Source of the DNA: Nocardioides humilatus
GTDB taxonomy: Bacteria; Actinomycetota; Actinomycetes; Propionibacteriales; Nocardioidaceae
Length of the DNA stretch: 64,000 bases
Reading direction: 5' to 3'
Assembly: GCF_008373755.1 (NCBI RefSeq)
Contig: NZ_VUJV01000003.1
Span: forward strand, 434,001-498,000
Shown here piece after piece: positions 10,093 through 19,587 of this stretch (its first letter is position 1; each line of letters opens with the position of its first letter). The notes beneath the pieces were generated by a model that was not told the DNA's origin, made no database searches, and saw only the letters and a list, made by a program, of their open reading frames with translations. A program made the position numbers and the translations under genes.

Positions 10093-12207
10093 GTGTCCGA
10101 CAACGGCTCCGAGATCTCCAGCGGCACAGCCAGTGAATCGGCGGCCGCTGCGCTCGAGCTCGCCCTGAGCCACGGCGACGAGCTCGTCGGCGGCACTCGA
10201 TCCGACCTTCTCGACAGCGCCGCGGCGCTCCTCTCCGACGTCCGGCGCGCCGGCGGTCAGTTGCCGATGGCGGCCGCGTGGCGCCTCGGAGCCGCGCATC
10301 ACTACCGCGGCGAGTACCCGATCGCCCTCGCCTACTTCGAGGTCGCGGTCGGTGACCCCGACCCGAGTCCCGTCGATCGGGCACGATTCCTCGCCGGGCA
10401 CGCATCGGTCATGTGGGCCCAGGGCAACGCCGAGGAAGGTCGCCTGATCGCCGAGGCGGCGATGGAGGCTGCGACCGCCAGCGGTGACGACGGCGCGATC
10501 GGGGTCGCGTGGGTCGCCAGCGGACTGGTGTCTGCCCACGCCGGCGACCGGACCGCCAACCTGCTGGCCTACGAGCAGGCGCTCATCCATGCCGAGCGGG
10601 CCGGCGATGCGATCACCGTCGTACGGGTGCGCAACAACCTCGGGTCTCGCTATGTCGAGGCCGGGCGGTTCCGCCAGGCCCTGGATGAGCTCGACCTGGC
10701 GGTCGCCGTCGCCGAGGACCACCCGGTGGGGCTCGCCAGCGCGATGGTGAGCGTCAACCGCGCCGAGGCGCTGCTCGGCCTGGGGCGGCTCGACGAGGCC
10801 GTCGGCGAGATCGCCCTCGCGACCGATCAGTTCCGCCGCGCCCAGGCCGCCCACCTGCTGGCCTTCGCCCTGCTGCTCGAGGCCGACGCCCATCGCGTGC
10901 GGGGCAACGCGACCCGGGCGCAGGCGAAGTACCTCGAGGCGGTCGAGCGCGCGGAGGCGGCCGGCAACGCCCAGGTGCTGGGTCCTGCGCTGGCCGGCCT
11001 CGCCGAGACGATGGTCGCTGACGACCCTGCCGCGGCCCGTGCGCACGCCAAACGGGCTCTCGACCAACCCCACACCGTCGGGGAGGTCATCACGCTGCGC
11101 GCCGCGGGCTGGATCGCCCTCGCCCAGGGCGACCTCGAGGCGGCCGACCTGTTCGCCAGCCGGGCGCTGGCCGAGGCCGGGCGCCGCGACCAGCTCGCCG
11201 AGCTCGCCGATGCCCTCGAGTTGCGTGCGCTGACGCGGTGGTCGATCACGGGCGACGCCCATGCAGCCCGTGGGCAGCTGGCGGAAGCCGCCGACGCATG
11301 GCGCGAGGTCGGTAGCGCGATCCGATCGGCGGTCAACCGGATGGTGACGGCGCGCCTCTCCGGCGACCGTGGCGCGGAGGAGGCTGGCCGACAAGCACTC
11401 AACGCGCTCGGCGTGCGGGCTGATGCCGACCGGATCGCCGGCCCGCTCCACGTCCTGGGCGCGGCCGCGGCTCCCGCGGTGGCGATCCGGACCTTCGGGA
11501 CCTTCGCCATCTCCGTGGCAGGCACGCCCGTGCCGGCCTCGGCGTGGCCGTCGCGCAAGAGCCGACAGTTGGTCCAGGTGCTCGCCTCCCGACGCGGGCG
11601 GCCGATGAGCCGAGCTGCCCTCGCCGAGCTGCTCTGGCCCGGCGTCACCGACACCTCCGGCCGGCTCTCCGTCGCGCTCTCGACCGCGCGCGCCGTGCTC
11701 GACCCCGGGCGCGAGCACGACGCCGACCGCTACCTGTCCGCCGACCGCAGCCATGCCAGCCTCGACCCGACGACCGTGAGCATCGACATCGTCGAGTTCG
11801 AGCGGATCGCCCGCGCCGCGATCGACGCCGAGCGGTCCGGCGCGGCCGACACCGTCTCCCTGCTGCAGGCCGCCGCGTCGCTGCACCCGGCACCGTTCCT
11901 CGCCGACGAGGGGCACACCGACGAGTGGGCCGAGGCCACCGCCGACGACATGCTGCGGCTCGCGGTCGAGGTCAAGCGCACCCTGGCCCGCCACCTGGTC
12001 ACCGCCGGGGAGACCGAGCAGGGCGTCGGCTGGCTGATGGCCGTCCTCGCCGACGACCCGTACGACGAGCAGACCCATCTCGAGCTCGTCCGGGTCCTCG
12101 CCCACGCCCGCCGCCATGGCGAGGCCCGGCGTGCCCACCGCTCCTATGCGGCCCGGATGGCCGAGCTCGACATCGAGCCGTCGTCGTACGAGCTCGTGGT
12201 GGGGTGA
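10093..12207 (+). CDS. TPR - SARP-type transcriptional regulator with C-terminal DNA-binding and BTAD domains
   Basis: This 704-residue protein starts at a GTG. Residues about 20-435 are Ala-rich helical TPR-like repeats (for example NNLGSRYVEAGRFRQALDEL). From about residue 464 an OmpR/SARP winged helix begins (IRTFGTFAISVAGTPV, then SRKSRQLVQVLASRRGRPMSR and LWPG). The bacterial transcriptional activator domain runs from about 560 to the end (DIVEFERIARAAI, then AHRSYAARMAELDIEPSS). Classical SARPs carry the DNA-binding domain first; here sensor repeats come first. Target genes are not identifiable. The divergent GNAT gene and the downstream SPFH operon are candidates by position. Confidence 0.85.
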   Translation: MSDNGSEISSGTASESAAAALELALSHGDELVGGTRSDLLDSAAALLSDVRRAGGQLPMAAAWRLGAAHHYRGEYPIALAYFEVAVGDPDPSPVDRARFLAGHASVMWAQGNAEEGRLIAEAAMEAATASGDDGAIGVAWVASGLVSAHAGDRTANLLAYEQALIHAERAGDAITVVRVRNNLGSRYVEAGRFRQALDELDLAVAVAEDHPVGLASAMVSVNRAEALLGLGRLDEAVGEIALATDQFRRAQAAHLLAFALLLEADAHRVRGNATRAQAKYLEAVERAEAAGNAQVLGPALAGLAETMVADDPAAARAHAKRALDQPHTVGEVITLRAAGWIALAQGDLEAADLFASRALAEAGRRDQLAELADALELRALTRWSITGDAHAARGQLAEAADAWREVGSAIRSAVNRMVTARLSGDRGAEEAGRQALNALGVRADADRIAGPLHVLGAAAAPAVAIRTFGTFAISVAGTPVPASAWPSRKSRQLVQVLASRRGRPMSRAALAELLWPGVTDTSGRLSVALSTARAVLDPGREHDADRYLSADRSHASLDPTTVSIDIVEFERIARAAIDAERSGAADTVSLLQAAASLHPAPFLADEGHTDEWAEATADDMLRLAVEVKRTLARHLVTAGETEQGVGWLMAVLADDPYDEQTHLELVRVLAHARRHGEARRAHRSYAARMAELDIEPSSYELVVG

Positions 12208-12235
12208 GTCGAAGAGACAGGTGCGAGCCCCTTCA

Positions 12236-12251
12236 AAAGTGATATCACTTT
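12236..12251. promoter_or_regulatory. Perfect 16-bp palindrome in the promoter of the SPFH operon
   Basis: AAAGTGATATCACTTT is fully self-complementary. It lies 36 bp before the SPFH start codon, between TTCAAA (12232-12237) and TAGACT (12254-12259), which fit a -35/-10 pair 16 bp apart. A protein bound here would occlude the promoter. The ribbon-helix-helix protein encoded second in the operon is the obvious candidate autoregulator. Confidence 0.65.
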
Positions 12252-12287
12252 GATAGACTGCGATCCCGTCTCTCGAAGGAGTCACCC

Positions 12288-13157
12288 ATGGCCCTCTCCG
12301 AACACCCTGCGCGCACCCTGCCCGGCTTGGCCATGCTCGGCCTGGCCGTCGTCCTCGGCCTCGCCGCCTTCCTCTCCCTCGCCGTGGCCGAGGCCAGCCC
12401 CGGGGCCGCGGTGGTCCTGTTCGTCGCGTTCGGCATCGTGTCGCTCCTGTGCCTCGGCGGGCTCACCGTCGTGGCGCCCGGCCAGGCGCGCGTGCTGCAG
12501 TTCGTCGGGCGCTACACCGGCACGGTCCGCGACCAAGGGCTTCAGTGGGTCAACCCGTTCACGACGCGGCGCAAGATCTCGACCCGGATCCGCAACCACG
12601 AGACACGCACGACCAAGGTCAACGACAAGGACGGCAACCCCATCGAGATGGCGGCGGTCGTCGTCTGGCAGGTCGCCGACACCGCGGCCGCCGCTTTCGA
12701 GGTCGACAACTTCGAGGAGTTCGTGGCGATCCAGACCGACACGGCGGTGCGGCACATCGCCGGCCAGTACCCCTACGACTCCCACGGCGAGGGCGAGCTC
12801 TCGCTGCGCGACAACGCCGACGAGATCACCGAGCGACTGGCCGCCGAGATCGGCGAGCGGGTCATCTCGGCCGGCGTGCGGGTGATCGAGTCACGGCTCA
12901 CCCACCTGGCCTACGCCCCTGAGATCGCCCAGGCGATGTTGCGCCGTCAGCAGGCCAACGCGGTCGTCGCGGCCCGCCAGACCATCGTCGAAGGCGCGGT
13001 CGGGATGGTCGAGCTCGCGCTCAACAAGCTGGCCGAGAACGATGTCGTCGACCTCGACGAGGAGCGCAAGGCCGCGATGGTCAGCAACCTGCTCGTCGTG
13101 CTCTGCGGCGACCGGGACACCCAGCCGGTCGTCAACACAGGATCGCTCTACGCCTGA
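12288..13157 (+). CDS. SPFH / Band 7 domain membrane protein
   Basis: This 289-residue protein has two hydrophobic segments at the N-terminus (about 12-32 and 40-62). A SPFH (stomatin/prohibitin/flotillin) domain of about residues 60-260 follows: [20 protein letters not shown], then GLQWVNPF, then [20 protein letters not shown]. The last stretch ([20 protein letters not shown]) is the typical amphipathic helix of stomatin-like oligomers. It probably forms a membrane ring or microdomain scaffold. A strong AAGGAG precedes the ATG. It is first in an operon with a DNA-binding protein and two small unknown proteins. Confidence 0.9.
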   Translation: MALSEHPARTLPGLAMLGLAVVLGLAAFLSLAVAEASPGAAVVLFVAFGIVSLLCLGGLTVVAPGQARVLQFVGRYTGTVRDQGLQWVNPFTTRRKISTRIRNHETRTTKVNDKDGNPIEMAAVVVWQVADTAAAAFEVDNFEEFVAIQTDTAVRHIAGQYPYDSHGEGELSLRDNADEITERLAAEIGERVISAGVRVIESRLTHLAYAPEIAQAMLRRQQANAVVAARQTIVEGAVGMVELALNKLAENDVVDLDEERKAAMVSNLLVVLCGDRDTQPVVNTGSLYA

Positions 13158-13165
13158 GTGCGCCC

Positions 13166-13369
13166 ATGAACCGCCCCGCACGCAAGCAGGTGCTGCTCCG
13201 GCTCGATCCGGCGGTCCACGACGCGCTCGCGCGCTGGGCCGCCGACGAGCTGCGCAGCACCAACGCCCAGCTGGAGTTCCTGCTCCGCAAGGCGCTGGCC
13301 GGTAGCGGTCGGTTGCCCGACGACGTCAGCCGGATCCGCAAGCCCGGACGACCACCGAAGGACGGGTGA
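13166..13369 (+). CDS. Ribbon-helix-helix (Arc-type) DNA-binding protein
   Basis: This 67-residue basic protein follows the SPFH gene after 8 bp. QVLLRLDPAVHDALARWAAD gives the beta-strand/helix A of an Arc/MetJ-type fold, and STNAQLEFLLRKAL the second helix. The tail RIRKPGRPPKDG resembles an AT-hook-like basic segment (GRP). Such proteins bind palindromes as dimers of dimers, so the 16-bp palindrome upstream of the operon is a likely target. Its size and position also recall antitoxins. Confidence 0.8.
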   Translation: MNRPARKQVLLRLDPAVHDALARWAADELRSTNAQLEFLLRKALAGSGRLPDDVSRIRKPGRPPKDG

Positions 13370-13836
13370 CGCCTGCGATGACCGTCCGGACGTGGGCGCT
13401 GCGGCCCAGCGAGCTCGCGCGGCTCAGCGACGCCGCTCGACACCGGTTCGAGCAGCGCCTGGCGCAGCGGGTCCGGCCCTGGGTGCCGGCCGCTGCTGAG
13501 ATCGAGCACGGCGGGGCGGTGTGGTCGGCACTCACCGAGCAGGACGACGTGACCGCCCGCTGCGCCAACCAGGCGCTGAGCACCCTCGTCGCGATCGCCG
13601 GGGACGATCTTCTCGAGGCCTGCAAGCAGGCGGCGAGCATCGCGGCACGCCGGGCGCACGCCGGGCGCACGGGAGAGGTCGACGTCGTTGTACCCGCGTT
13701 CTGGGAGCTGCTCCGCGCCGACCTCGTCGCGTGCGCGAGCGACGACCCCGGCCCCTTGTGGCCCGACGGCGAGCCCGACTGGTCGCGCCCTCCCCCGGCC
13801 GAGCAGGCCCTCCTCGACACCTACAGGAGCCGCTGA
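13366..13836 (+). CDS. Unrecognised protein in the SPFH operon
   Basis: This 156-residue protein starts at a GTG that overlaps the RHH stop (GTGA); an ATG four codons later (13378) is an alternative. The sequence is helical with Arg/Ala-rich stretches. I see no signal peptide, membrane segment or known motif. WALRPSELARLSDAARHRF near the start and PAFWELLRADLVAC near the end are possible conserved points. Its stop overlaps the next start (TGATG), so it is made together with its neighbours. Function unknown. Confidence 0.65.
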   Translation: MTPAMTVRTWALRPSELARLSDAARHRFEQRLAQRVRPWVPAAAEIEHGGAVWSALTEQDDVTARCANQALSTLVAIAGDDLLEACKQAASIAARRAHAGRTGEVDVVVPAFWELLRADLVACASDDPGPLWPDGEPDWSRPPPAEQALLDTYRSR

Positions 13837-14102
13837 TGCCCTGGTTCTACGACATGCCGTGGTCCGAGGAGGGCGACCGGCACCACCTCGTCTTCGTCAA
13901 CCAGCAGTACGACTACCTGGCCGGGATCTCCTGGAGCCCCACCGACAACGACTACGCGCTGTGGGGCGCCGATGACGAGGCCGGCCTGCTCGCACTGCTC
14001 CAGGAGTGGAGCCCCACCGGCGAGTGGACCCTGGCGAAGTTCCTCGACCTCGCGCGGACCCGGTTGCCCGAGCTCGACGAGCAGCGCCGCCGGCGCGGCT
14101 AG
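13836..14102 (+). CDS. Small unrecognised acidic protein, last gene of the SPFH operon
   Basis: The 88-residue reading frame starts at the ATG at 13836, which overlaps the previous stop (TGATG). The frame is open further upstream, but that part is antisense-like composition inside the neighbouring gene. The protein has many Trp and Tyr residues (MPWFYDMPWSEEGDRHH, then FVNQQYDYLAGISW and NDYALWGADDEAG). It is soluble and without a signal. No family recognised. Coupling to the SPFH/RHH genes suggests a shared role. Confidence 0.6.
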   Translation: MPWFYDMPWSEEGDRHHLVFVNQQYDYLAGISWSPTDNDYALWGADDEAGLLALLQEWSPTGEWTLAKFLDLARTRLPELDEQRRRRG

Positions 14103-14128
14103 GTTTCGAGGCTCTCTACGCTCGCGCC

Positions 14129-15937
14129 TCAACCACCGGCTAGCCGCTCGAGCTCCTCGTCGATCAGCAACGGGTCGAGCTTGGTGAAGACCGGCGTCGG
14201 CTTGCCGACCGGCACGCCGGGCTCGATCGCGTGGCGCCGCCACTCCGGGAAACCCGAGTAGTCGCCCGTGATGATCGGATAGGGCGCACCGCCGTCGAGG
14301 TCGTCAACGTCGTCGATCCGCGGCATCGGCGCGATGTTGCCCGCGCCTCCGAGTGCCTCGTCGACCGCGTTGGCCGAGAAGGGCAGGAAGGGCGACAGCA
14401 CCAGGTTGAGGTCGGCCACGCACTGGGCGGCGACGTGGAGGATGGTCGCGAGCCGCTCGCGCTCGTCGTCGCCCTTGAGCTTCCACGGCTCGTGGTCCGA
14501 GACGTACTTGTTGACGTCGCCCACCGCCCGCATGGCCTCGCCGATCGCCTGCCGCATCCGGTTGCGCCCGATCAGGTCGCCGACCGTGCCGAAGGCAGCC
14601 TCGGTCGCGGCGAGCACCTCCTGGTCGGCCGTGGTCAGCTCACCGGCGGCCGGGATCTCGCCGAAGTTCTTGTGGATCAGGGTGATCGTGCGGTTGACCA
14701 GGTTGCCCCACCCGGCGACCAGCTCGTCGTTGGTACGACGGACGAACTCGGCCCACGTGAAGTCGCTGTCCTGGTTCTCCGGACCGGCAGCGGCGACGAA
14801 GTAGCGGAACGCGTCGGGCTGGTAGCGGCTCAGCAGGTCCTTGACGTAGATGACGACCTTCTTCGACGAGGAGAACTTCTTGCCCTCCATCGTCAAGAAC
14901 TCCGAGCTCACGACCTCGGTCGGGAGGTTCAGCTCGCCGAAGGCGCCAGGGCTGCCGCCCTTGTCACCCTTGCCGGCATAGGCCAGCAGCTCGGCCGGCC
15001 AGATCTGGCTGTGGAAGGTGATGTTGTCCTTGCCCATGAAGTAGAAGGACTCGGCCTCGACTCCGTCGCTCGCGGGGTTCCACCACTCGCGCCAGCGCTC
15101 GGGCTCGCCCGTGCGGCGGGCCCACTCCACCGATGCGGAGAGGTAGCCGATGACCGCGTCGAACCAGACGTAGAGCTTCTTGGTCGGGTTGTCGCGCCAG
15201 CCGTCGAGCGGCACGGCGATGCCCCAGTCGATGTCGCGTGTCATCGCCCGCGGCCGGATCTCGTCGAGGATGTTCTTCGAGAAGCGGATGACGTTGGGCC
15301 GCCACAGCCCGGTCGCCTCGCGACCGTCGAGCCACGCGCCGAGGGCCTCGGCGAGGGCCGGGAGGTCGAGGAAGAAGTGCTGGGTCTCGATGAACTCCGG
15401 CGTCTCCCCGTTGATGCGGCTGTGCGGGTTCTTCAGGTCCTGCGGGTCGAGCTGGTTGCCGCAGTTGTCGCACTGGTCGCCACGCGCGCCGTCGTAGCCG
15501 CAGATGGGGCAGGTGCCCTCGATGTAGCGGTCCGGGAGCGTGCGTCCGGTCGACGGCGAGATCGCGCCGAAGGTGGTCTGCTCGAGGAAATAACCGTTGT
15601 TGTAGACCCCGAGGAAGAGCTCCTGGACGACGGCGTGGTGGTTGCGCGTCGTGGTCCGGGTGTAGAGGTCATAGCTGCAGCCGAGCCCGGCGAGGTCCTC
15701 GCAGATCAGTCGGTGGTTCTGGTCGGCGAGCTCCTGCGGGCTCATCCCGGCCTCGTCGGCGGCGATCAGGATCGGCGTGCCGTGCTCGTCGGACCCCGAC
15801 ACCATGAGCACGTCGTGGCCGGCCATCCGCATGTAGCGCGAGAAGACGTCGGAGGGGACGCCGAAACCGGCGACGTGGCCGATGTGGCGCGGGCCGTTGG
15901 CATAGGGCCAGGCGACGGCGGACAGGACTCGGCTCAT
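14129..15937 (-). CDS. metG: Methionyl-tRNA synthetase
   Basis: The 602-residue class I enzyme charges tRNA-Met. The HIGH motif is PRHIGH (about 16-21). A zinc knuckle [18 protein letters not shown] lies near 142-159. KKFSSSKK (about 350) is the KMSKS loop variant. The anticodon-binding domain includes [10 protein letters not shown]. It has no C-terminal tRNA-binding fusion, as in other actinobacterial forms. It lies 21 bp downstream of the amidase gene on the same strand. Confidence 0.95.
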   Translation of the reverse strand: MSRVLSAVAWPYANGPRHIGHVAGFGVPSDVFSRYMRMAGHDVLMVSGSDEHGTPILIAADEAGMSPQELADQNHRLICEDLAGLGCSYDLYTRTTTRNHHAVVQELFLGVYNNGYFLEQTTFGAISPSTGRTLPDRYIEGTCPICGYDGARGDQCDNCGNQLDPQDLKNPHSRINGETPEFIETQHFFLDLPALAEALGAWLDGREATGLWRPNVIRFSKNILDEIRPRAMTRDIDWGIAVPLDGWRDNPTKKLYVWFDAVIGYLSASVEWARRTGEPERWREWWNPASDGVEAESFYFMGKDNITFHSQIWPAELLAYAGKGDKGGSPGAFGELNLPTEVVSSEFLTMEGKKFSSSKKVVIYVKDLLSRYQPDAFRYFVAAAGPENQDSDFTWAEFVRRTNDELVAGWGNLVNRTITLIHKNFGEIPAAGELTTADQEVLAATEAAFGTVGDLIGRNRMRQAIGEAMRAVGDVNKYVSDHEPWKLKGDDERERLATILHVAAQCVADLNLVLSPFLPFSANAVDEALGGAGNIAPMPRIDDVDDLDGGAPYPIITGDYSGFPEWRRHAIEPGVPVGKPTPVFTKLDPLLIDEELERLAGG

Positions 15938-15958
15938 GGGAGTGAATCCTAGGGGTGC

Positions 15959-17131
15959 CTAGCCGCGCCGGAACTCCCGCATCCGACGGGCCGTTCGCCG
16001 TCGTACGGACGGAAGAACGTCGTAGAGGTGCTGGCCGGGGCACGCGGTCTCGTTGGTATCGCGGTGGCCGTCGATCGTCGGCAGCTCGACGAGCCGGCCG
16101 TCGCGGTAGCGGTCGCTGCCGCCGGACCTGATCCAGATCGTGCGGCGGGGGTGGCCGTCGCCGGCGTCGAGCTTCCACGCGGCCGCTCGCACGATGGCGC
16201 GGCGCATCGGCTTGCTGACGTGCCCCGTCTCGAAGTTGCCGATCGCGGCGATGCCGACGGAGGCATGGTTGAAGCCGAGGGTGTGGGCGCCGTGCACCGC
16301 CTGCCGCGGCCCACCGGCCCGGCCCTCCCAGAGCCGGCCGAAGCGGTCGACGAGGAAGTTGTAGCCGATGTCGGACCAGCCCAGGCTGCCGGTGTGGTAG
16401 CGGTACATCGCGCGGATCATGCCGGGCACCTCGGCACGGCCGTAGTCGTTGCTGCTGACCGTGTGGTGGAGGTGGACCTGCCTGATCCGGTCGTTGTAGG
16501 ACGGCCTGCCGTTGCGGAGCCGCGGGTCGGGAGCCCACGCCTTGCGGTAGAGCAGGGCGGGCATCGGTACGACGCCCAGCGCGCGCGACGTGGCCTCGTC
16601 GTCGGGCGGCGCGAGGTGCTCAGAGACGCGGCGGTCGGCCGGGCGGCGCCGCGGGTGCAGCAGCGCCACTACGGGGTCGCGCTGGTCGCCGGTCACCTCG
16701 ATCTGTACGGCGTCGCTCGCTCCGGTCCACACCAGGTCGGTCGCCCGGCGGGCCCGCGCCCCCTCGTCGCTGTCGGGGTCGGGACCGTGGTCGAGGCGCG
16801 GCAGCTGCCGCCACTCCGTCCACTCACCGCCCTGCCGCCGCCACCGGGCGCGCACCTCGCCGTCGCCCGTCCGCCAGGTCACGCCGAAGACCGAGAACCG
16901 GGTCGTCTCGATGACGCGGGTGCGGAACCCACCAGCAGTGCGCGCGCTGAGGACAACGCCGCCCAGCGGGAGGTCGAGGGCGTCGACCCCGTCGGCATGA
17001 CGACGCAATCGGTGGGTCGCCGCGTCGGCCCGCCCGAGCACGGCGACCGAGCCGAGAGCAGTGACGACACCCGTCGCCAGACGGGTCAGGTCGCGACGAC
17101 CGAGGGACAGGTCCGAGAAGCCCATGGACAT
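15959..17131 (-). CDS. Exported PGRP-type N-acetylmuramoyl-L-alanine amidase
   Basis: This 390-residue protein starts with a probable Tat signal (GRRDLTRLATG then VVTALGSVAVLGRADA). The catalytic domain lies in the second half. VHLHHTVSSNDYG (near 223) supplies the first zinc His, GWSDIGYNFLVDRFGRLWEGR is the conserved core and GHRDTNETACPG (near 353) supplies the second His and the Cys ligand. This is the PGRP/amidase_2 fold that cleaves the MurNAc-L-Ala bond. The N-terminal 190 residues are a beta-rich domain often fused to such amidases in actinobacteria. Confidence 0.88.
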   Translation of the reverse strand: MSMGFSDLSLGRRDLTRLATGVVTALGSVAVLGRADAATHRLRRHADGVDALDLPLGGVVLSARTAGGFRTRVIETTRFSVFGVTWRTGDGEVRARWRRQGGEWTEWRQLPRLDHGPDPDSDEGARARRATDLVWTGASDAVQIEVTGDQRDPVVALLHPRRRPADRRVSEHLAPPDDEATSRALGVVPMPALLYRKAWAPDPRLRNGRPSYNDRIRQVHLHHTVSSNDYGRAEVPGMIRAMYRYHTGSLGWSDIGYNFLVDRFGRLWEGRAGGPRQAVHGAHTLGFNHASVGIAAIGNFETGHVSKPMRRAIVRAAAWKLDAGDGHPRRTIWIRSGGSDRYRDGRLVELPTIDGHRDTNETACPGQHLYDVLPSVRRRTARRMREFRRG

Positions 17132-17196
17132 CGAGGATGCGCCAAAGGAAGGCCGAAGCGAGGGACCCCGGGGATCCCTCGCGTGTCAGCCTCGGG

Positions 17197-17745
17197 TCAC
17201 AACTGGCGGCCCGCGAAAGCGGCAAGGGCGCCGTAGACGCCGCCGTCAGCGGGCGCCTCGACCTCGGGCGCGAAGACGTCGCCGCGTCGGTCCGGGGTGA
17301 GGCTCGCCTGCATGAATCCGTGCCCGAGCTGGGCTACCTCGGGGTCGAGCCGATCGAGGGGGAAGTCGAGCGCGACGGCCAGGTCCCAGGCATGCACGGC
17401 CAGCTCGGCGACCTGCCACTCGGCCGGCACGGGCGGCTCCTCGGACAGCTCGTGCCACGCGTGGATCAGGTCGTCGGCGTGCACCCGGAAGACGCCACCC
17501 CAACCCTCGTCGATCTCGGCCACGGCAGAGAAATCCGGCTGCTCGCCGCGCATCATGGCGAGGAAGTTGGCCGGCGCCTGCACGAGATGGCCCGCCAACG
17601 CAGCGACGTCCCAGTCGGAGCAGGGTGTAGGTCGCTCGAGGATCCCGGCGTGGACGTGGTCGAGCACGTCACCCGCCTGGTCGAGCGCGTGTGCGAGCAC
17701 GCGGACGGCATCGGTCGATCCGGTCAGCCCCGAGGAACTCGCCAT
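17197..17745 (-). CDS. TIGR03086-type metal-binding protein (DinB / mycothiol-isomerase-like)
   Basis: This 182-residue protein has the N-terminal four-helix signature of mycothiol-dependent maleylpyruvate-isomerase-like proteins: RPTPCSDWDVAALAGHLVQ (metal His) at about 38-56. A second block, WQVAELAVHAWDLAVAL, lies at about 110-126 and holds another His. The His spacing fits a metal site as in DinB-fold proteins. Actinobacteria carry many paralogues, most without assigned substrate. It is a single gene between the CHAP and amidase genes. Confidence 0.75.
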   Translation of the reverse strand: MASSSGLTGSTDAVRVLAHALDQAGDVLDHVHAGILERPTPCSDWDVAALAGHLVQAPANFLAMMRGEQPDFSAVAEIDEGWGGVFRVHADDLIHAWHELSEEPPVPAEWQVAELAVHAWDLAVALDFPLDRLDPEVAQLGHGFMQASLTPDRRGDVFAPEVEAPADGGVYGALAAFAGRQL

Positions 17746-17777
17746 AGCCTCACGGTAACCCGTTGCCCCCGAGACAT

Positions 17778-19421
17778 TCAGGGCAAGACGTGCACCATCG
17801 TGCGTGCGCGGGCCGGGCGGACCGGGCCGTCGCCGGCGTAGCGGACCCGGATCCGACGGTCACCCGCGGCGAGGTCCTTCACCACGACCTTGGCTCGGCC
17901 GCCCGTCATCGCGACGGTCACCACCTTCGTGCCCACCTTGACCGTCACGTCGCCGTCGACGGAGGCACCCGGCGCGGTCGCCCGGATCCAGACGACGGCC
18001 TTGTGCGAACGGCCCGACGTGCCCAGCGTGAGGGTCGGCTTGGTGGTCACCATGCCCGCGACCGGGACGGTCTCGACGAGGTCGGCGTAGTTGCGCCGCG
18101 TCCGCACGACCTGGACATACATGGTGGCGCCGAGGTCGTCGCCCGTCAGCGTGTACGTCGGCGTGGTGGCTCCGTCGACCGGCGTGCCGTCGCGCAGCCA
18201 CTGGTAGGCGACGGCGGCATCGGCGGGCGTGACCGGGGCGGCGGTGACCGTCAGCACCTGGCCGACGCGGGTCCGGCCGGCGACCGTCGACGGCGCGCTC
18301 TGCGCGATCTGGCCGATCACGACCGGGCCGATCGGCTCCGAGCGCTCCGGGTCGTTCTTGTAGCCCGGTGCGCGAGCGTGGGTGGCCGCCACGATCGACT
18401 TGCCGACGAGGTCGCGGGTCACGGTGAGGTCGGGACCGTTCGCGCCCTCGATCAGCTCTCCGTCGGCGAGCCACCGGTAGAGGATGTCGTCGGACGCGGG
18501 CGACCAGGTCGCGGGCGTCGCCGACAGCACCTCGTCGACCATCGCCTCGCCGCTGACCGTCGGCGGCGTCAGCATCGTGAACTCGCCGCGAGCGACCGGA
18601 GCCGTCGGAGCGGTCGTCACCAAGGCCGGCGAGTAGCCGGGTCGGGTCGCGGTCAACGTGACCGTGATGGCCGCGCCCTTCTGGTCGACCGTGGGGGTGA
18701 ACGTGTTGGATGTCGCCCCGTCGATCGGAGTGCCGTCGGCGTACCACTGACGGGTGATGGTCAGGTGCCGGCTGGGCTCCCAGCCTCCGCGGGAGACCGC
18801 AAGCTCCACGCCGACCTGCGGGGCGCCACTGATGACCGGCACCTCGGTGTTCTGGACGGCCTTGTCGACGAAGTGGACGAAGCCGCTCGGCCACCGCCCG
18901 CTGTCGCGGGTGATGGTGCGCCAGTGGAAGTCACCGCTCCACGAGTCCTCGCTGATGACGATCTCATCGGCGGAGATGACCCGCTCGACGTAAGCGACGT
19001 GACCGCTGGAGCCGATGCCGTGGTAGTAGCGGTCCCACCACGCGACCGCGCCCACGCTGGGCCGGTCGTCGGTGACGTCGGCCATCGCGTAGCCCCAGTT
19101 GTAGGCCATCCCGCTGCCGTCCCAGGGACGATCGGTGGACATGCCGGCCTGGATCATCCGGTAGGCGGCGTAGTTGGTGCAGTTGTGACCGCTGTACATG
19201 CGCCAGTACATCTGGTCGTTGACCGCGCCGTAGCCGGCGTCGGAGTAGCCGGCATTGCGACAACCCGTGTAACCGGTGCAGAGGTAGGTGGTGCCGGAGG
19301 TCTGCTCGGTGACGGCGTCCTCGGACGGGGTCAGCACTCCGCCGACCATCAGAAGGGTCGCCACGAGCGTGCTCGTGAGCAGCGCGGTTCCCCCGCGCCA
19401 GAGCTGTCGTCCTCGGCGCAT
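17778..19421 (-). CDS. Secreted CHAP-domain peptidoglycan hydrolase with C-terminal Ig-like repeats
   Basis: This 547-residue protein has a signal peptide (hydrophobic about 11-30). The CHAP domain spans about 55-175: C81 in HNCTNYAAYRM is the likely nucleophile, H141 in SSGHVAYVE the His, and SEDSW (157-161) completes the site. From about 180 come three or four repeats of roughly 90 residues with a common W-x(3)-G-x-x-(I/V)-x-G motif (QWYADGTPIDGATSNT, YRWLADGELIEGANG, YQWLRDGTPVDGATTP). A final Ig-like domain follows. The repeats probably bind the wall. The start has no strong Shine-Dalgarno. Confidence 0.85.
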   Translation of the reverse strand: MRRGRQLWRGGTALLTSTLVATLLMVGGVLTPSEDAVTEQTSGTTYLCTGYTGCRNAGYSDAGYGAVNDQMYWRMYSGHNCTNYAAYRMIQAGMSTDRPWDGSGMAYNWGYAMADVTDDRPSVGAVAWWDRYYHGIGSSGHVAYVERVISADEIVISEDSWSGDFHWRTITRDSGRWPSGFVHFVDKAVQNTEVPVISGAPQVGVELAVSRGGWEPSRHLTITRQWYADGTPIDGATSNTFTPTVDQKGAAITVTLTATRPGYSPALVTTAPTAPVARGEFTMLTPPTVSGEAMVDEVLSATPATWSPASDDILYRWLADGELIEGANGPDLTVTRDLVGKSIVAATHARAPGYKNDPERSEPIGPVVIGQIAQSAPSTVAGRTRVGQVLTVTAAPVTPADAAVAYQWLRDGTPVDGATTPTYTLTGDDLGATMYVQVVRTRRNYADLVETVPVAGMVTTKPTLTLGTSGRSHKAVVWIRATAPGASVDGDVTVKVGTKVVTVAMTGGRAKVVVKDLAAGDRRIRVRYAGDGPVRPARARTMVHVLP

Positions 19422-19502
19422 GGCGACAACTTTGAGTCACAGGTGCCCCATGACGCAACAAAAACCACGAAAAACCCACCTATCACGGGCGTGTCGCGCT
19501 TG

Positions 19503-19514
19503 ACTTTCGAAAGT
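19503..19514. promoter_or_regulatory. 12-bp perfect palindrome between the CHAP hydrolase and pepN genes
   Basis: ACTTTCGAAAGT is self-complementary and lies in the 166-bp divergent intergenic region, overlapping a TTGACT (19500-19505) that could be a rightward -35. The stretch around it is unusually A+T-rich for the window. It may be an operator for either gene. No specific regulator can be named. Confidence 0.35.
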
Positions 19515-19587
19515 TACACCGTTGTGGTTTGCGACTTTCATCACGGCGATGTCTGACAATCTGGGGCGCGGTGCAAAGATGCGGAGC

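Noticed and set aside
9982-12285. Leftward open frame extending the GNAT gene to 1063 codons
   Set aside because: The upstream 700 codons are antisense to the TPR-SARP gene, which has real domains on the other strand.
13166-13836. RHH and following gene as a plain toxin-antitoxin pair
   Set aside because: The following protein has no toxin motif and the unit includes an SPFH gene and a fourth gene, so a simple TA call is not supported.
14231-15952. 573-codon open frame antisense to metG
   Set aside because: metG has all class I synthetase motifs; the antisense frame is a composition artefact.
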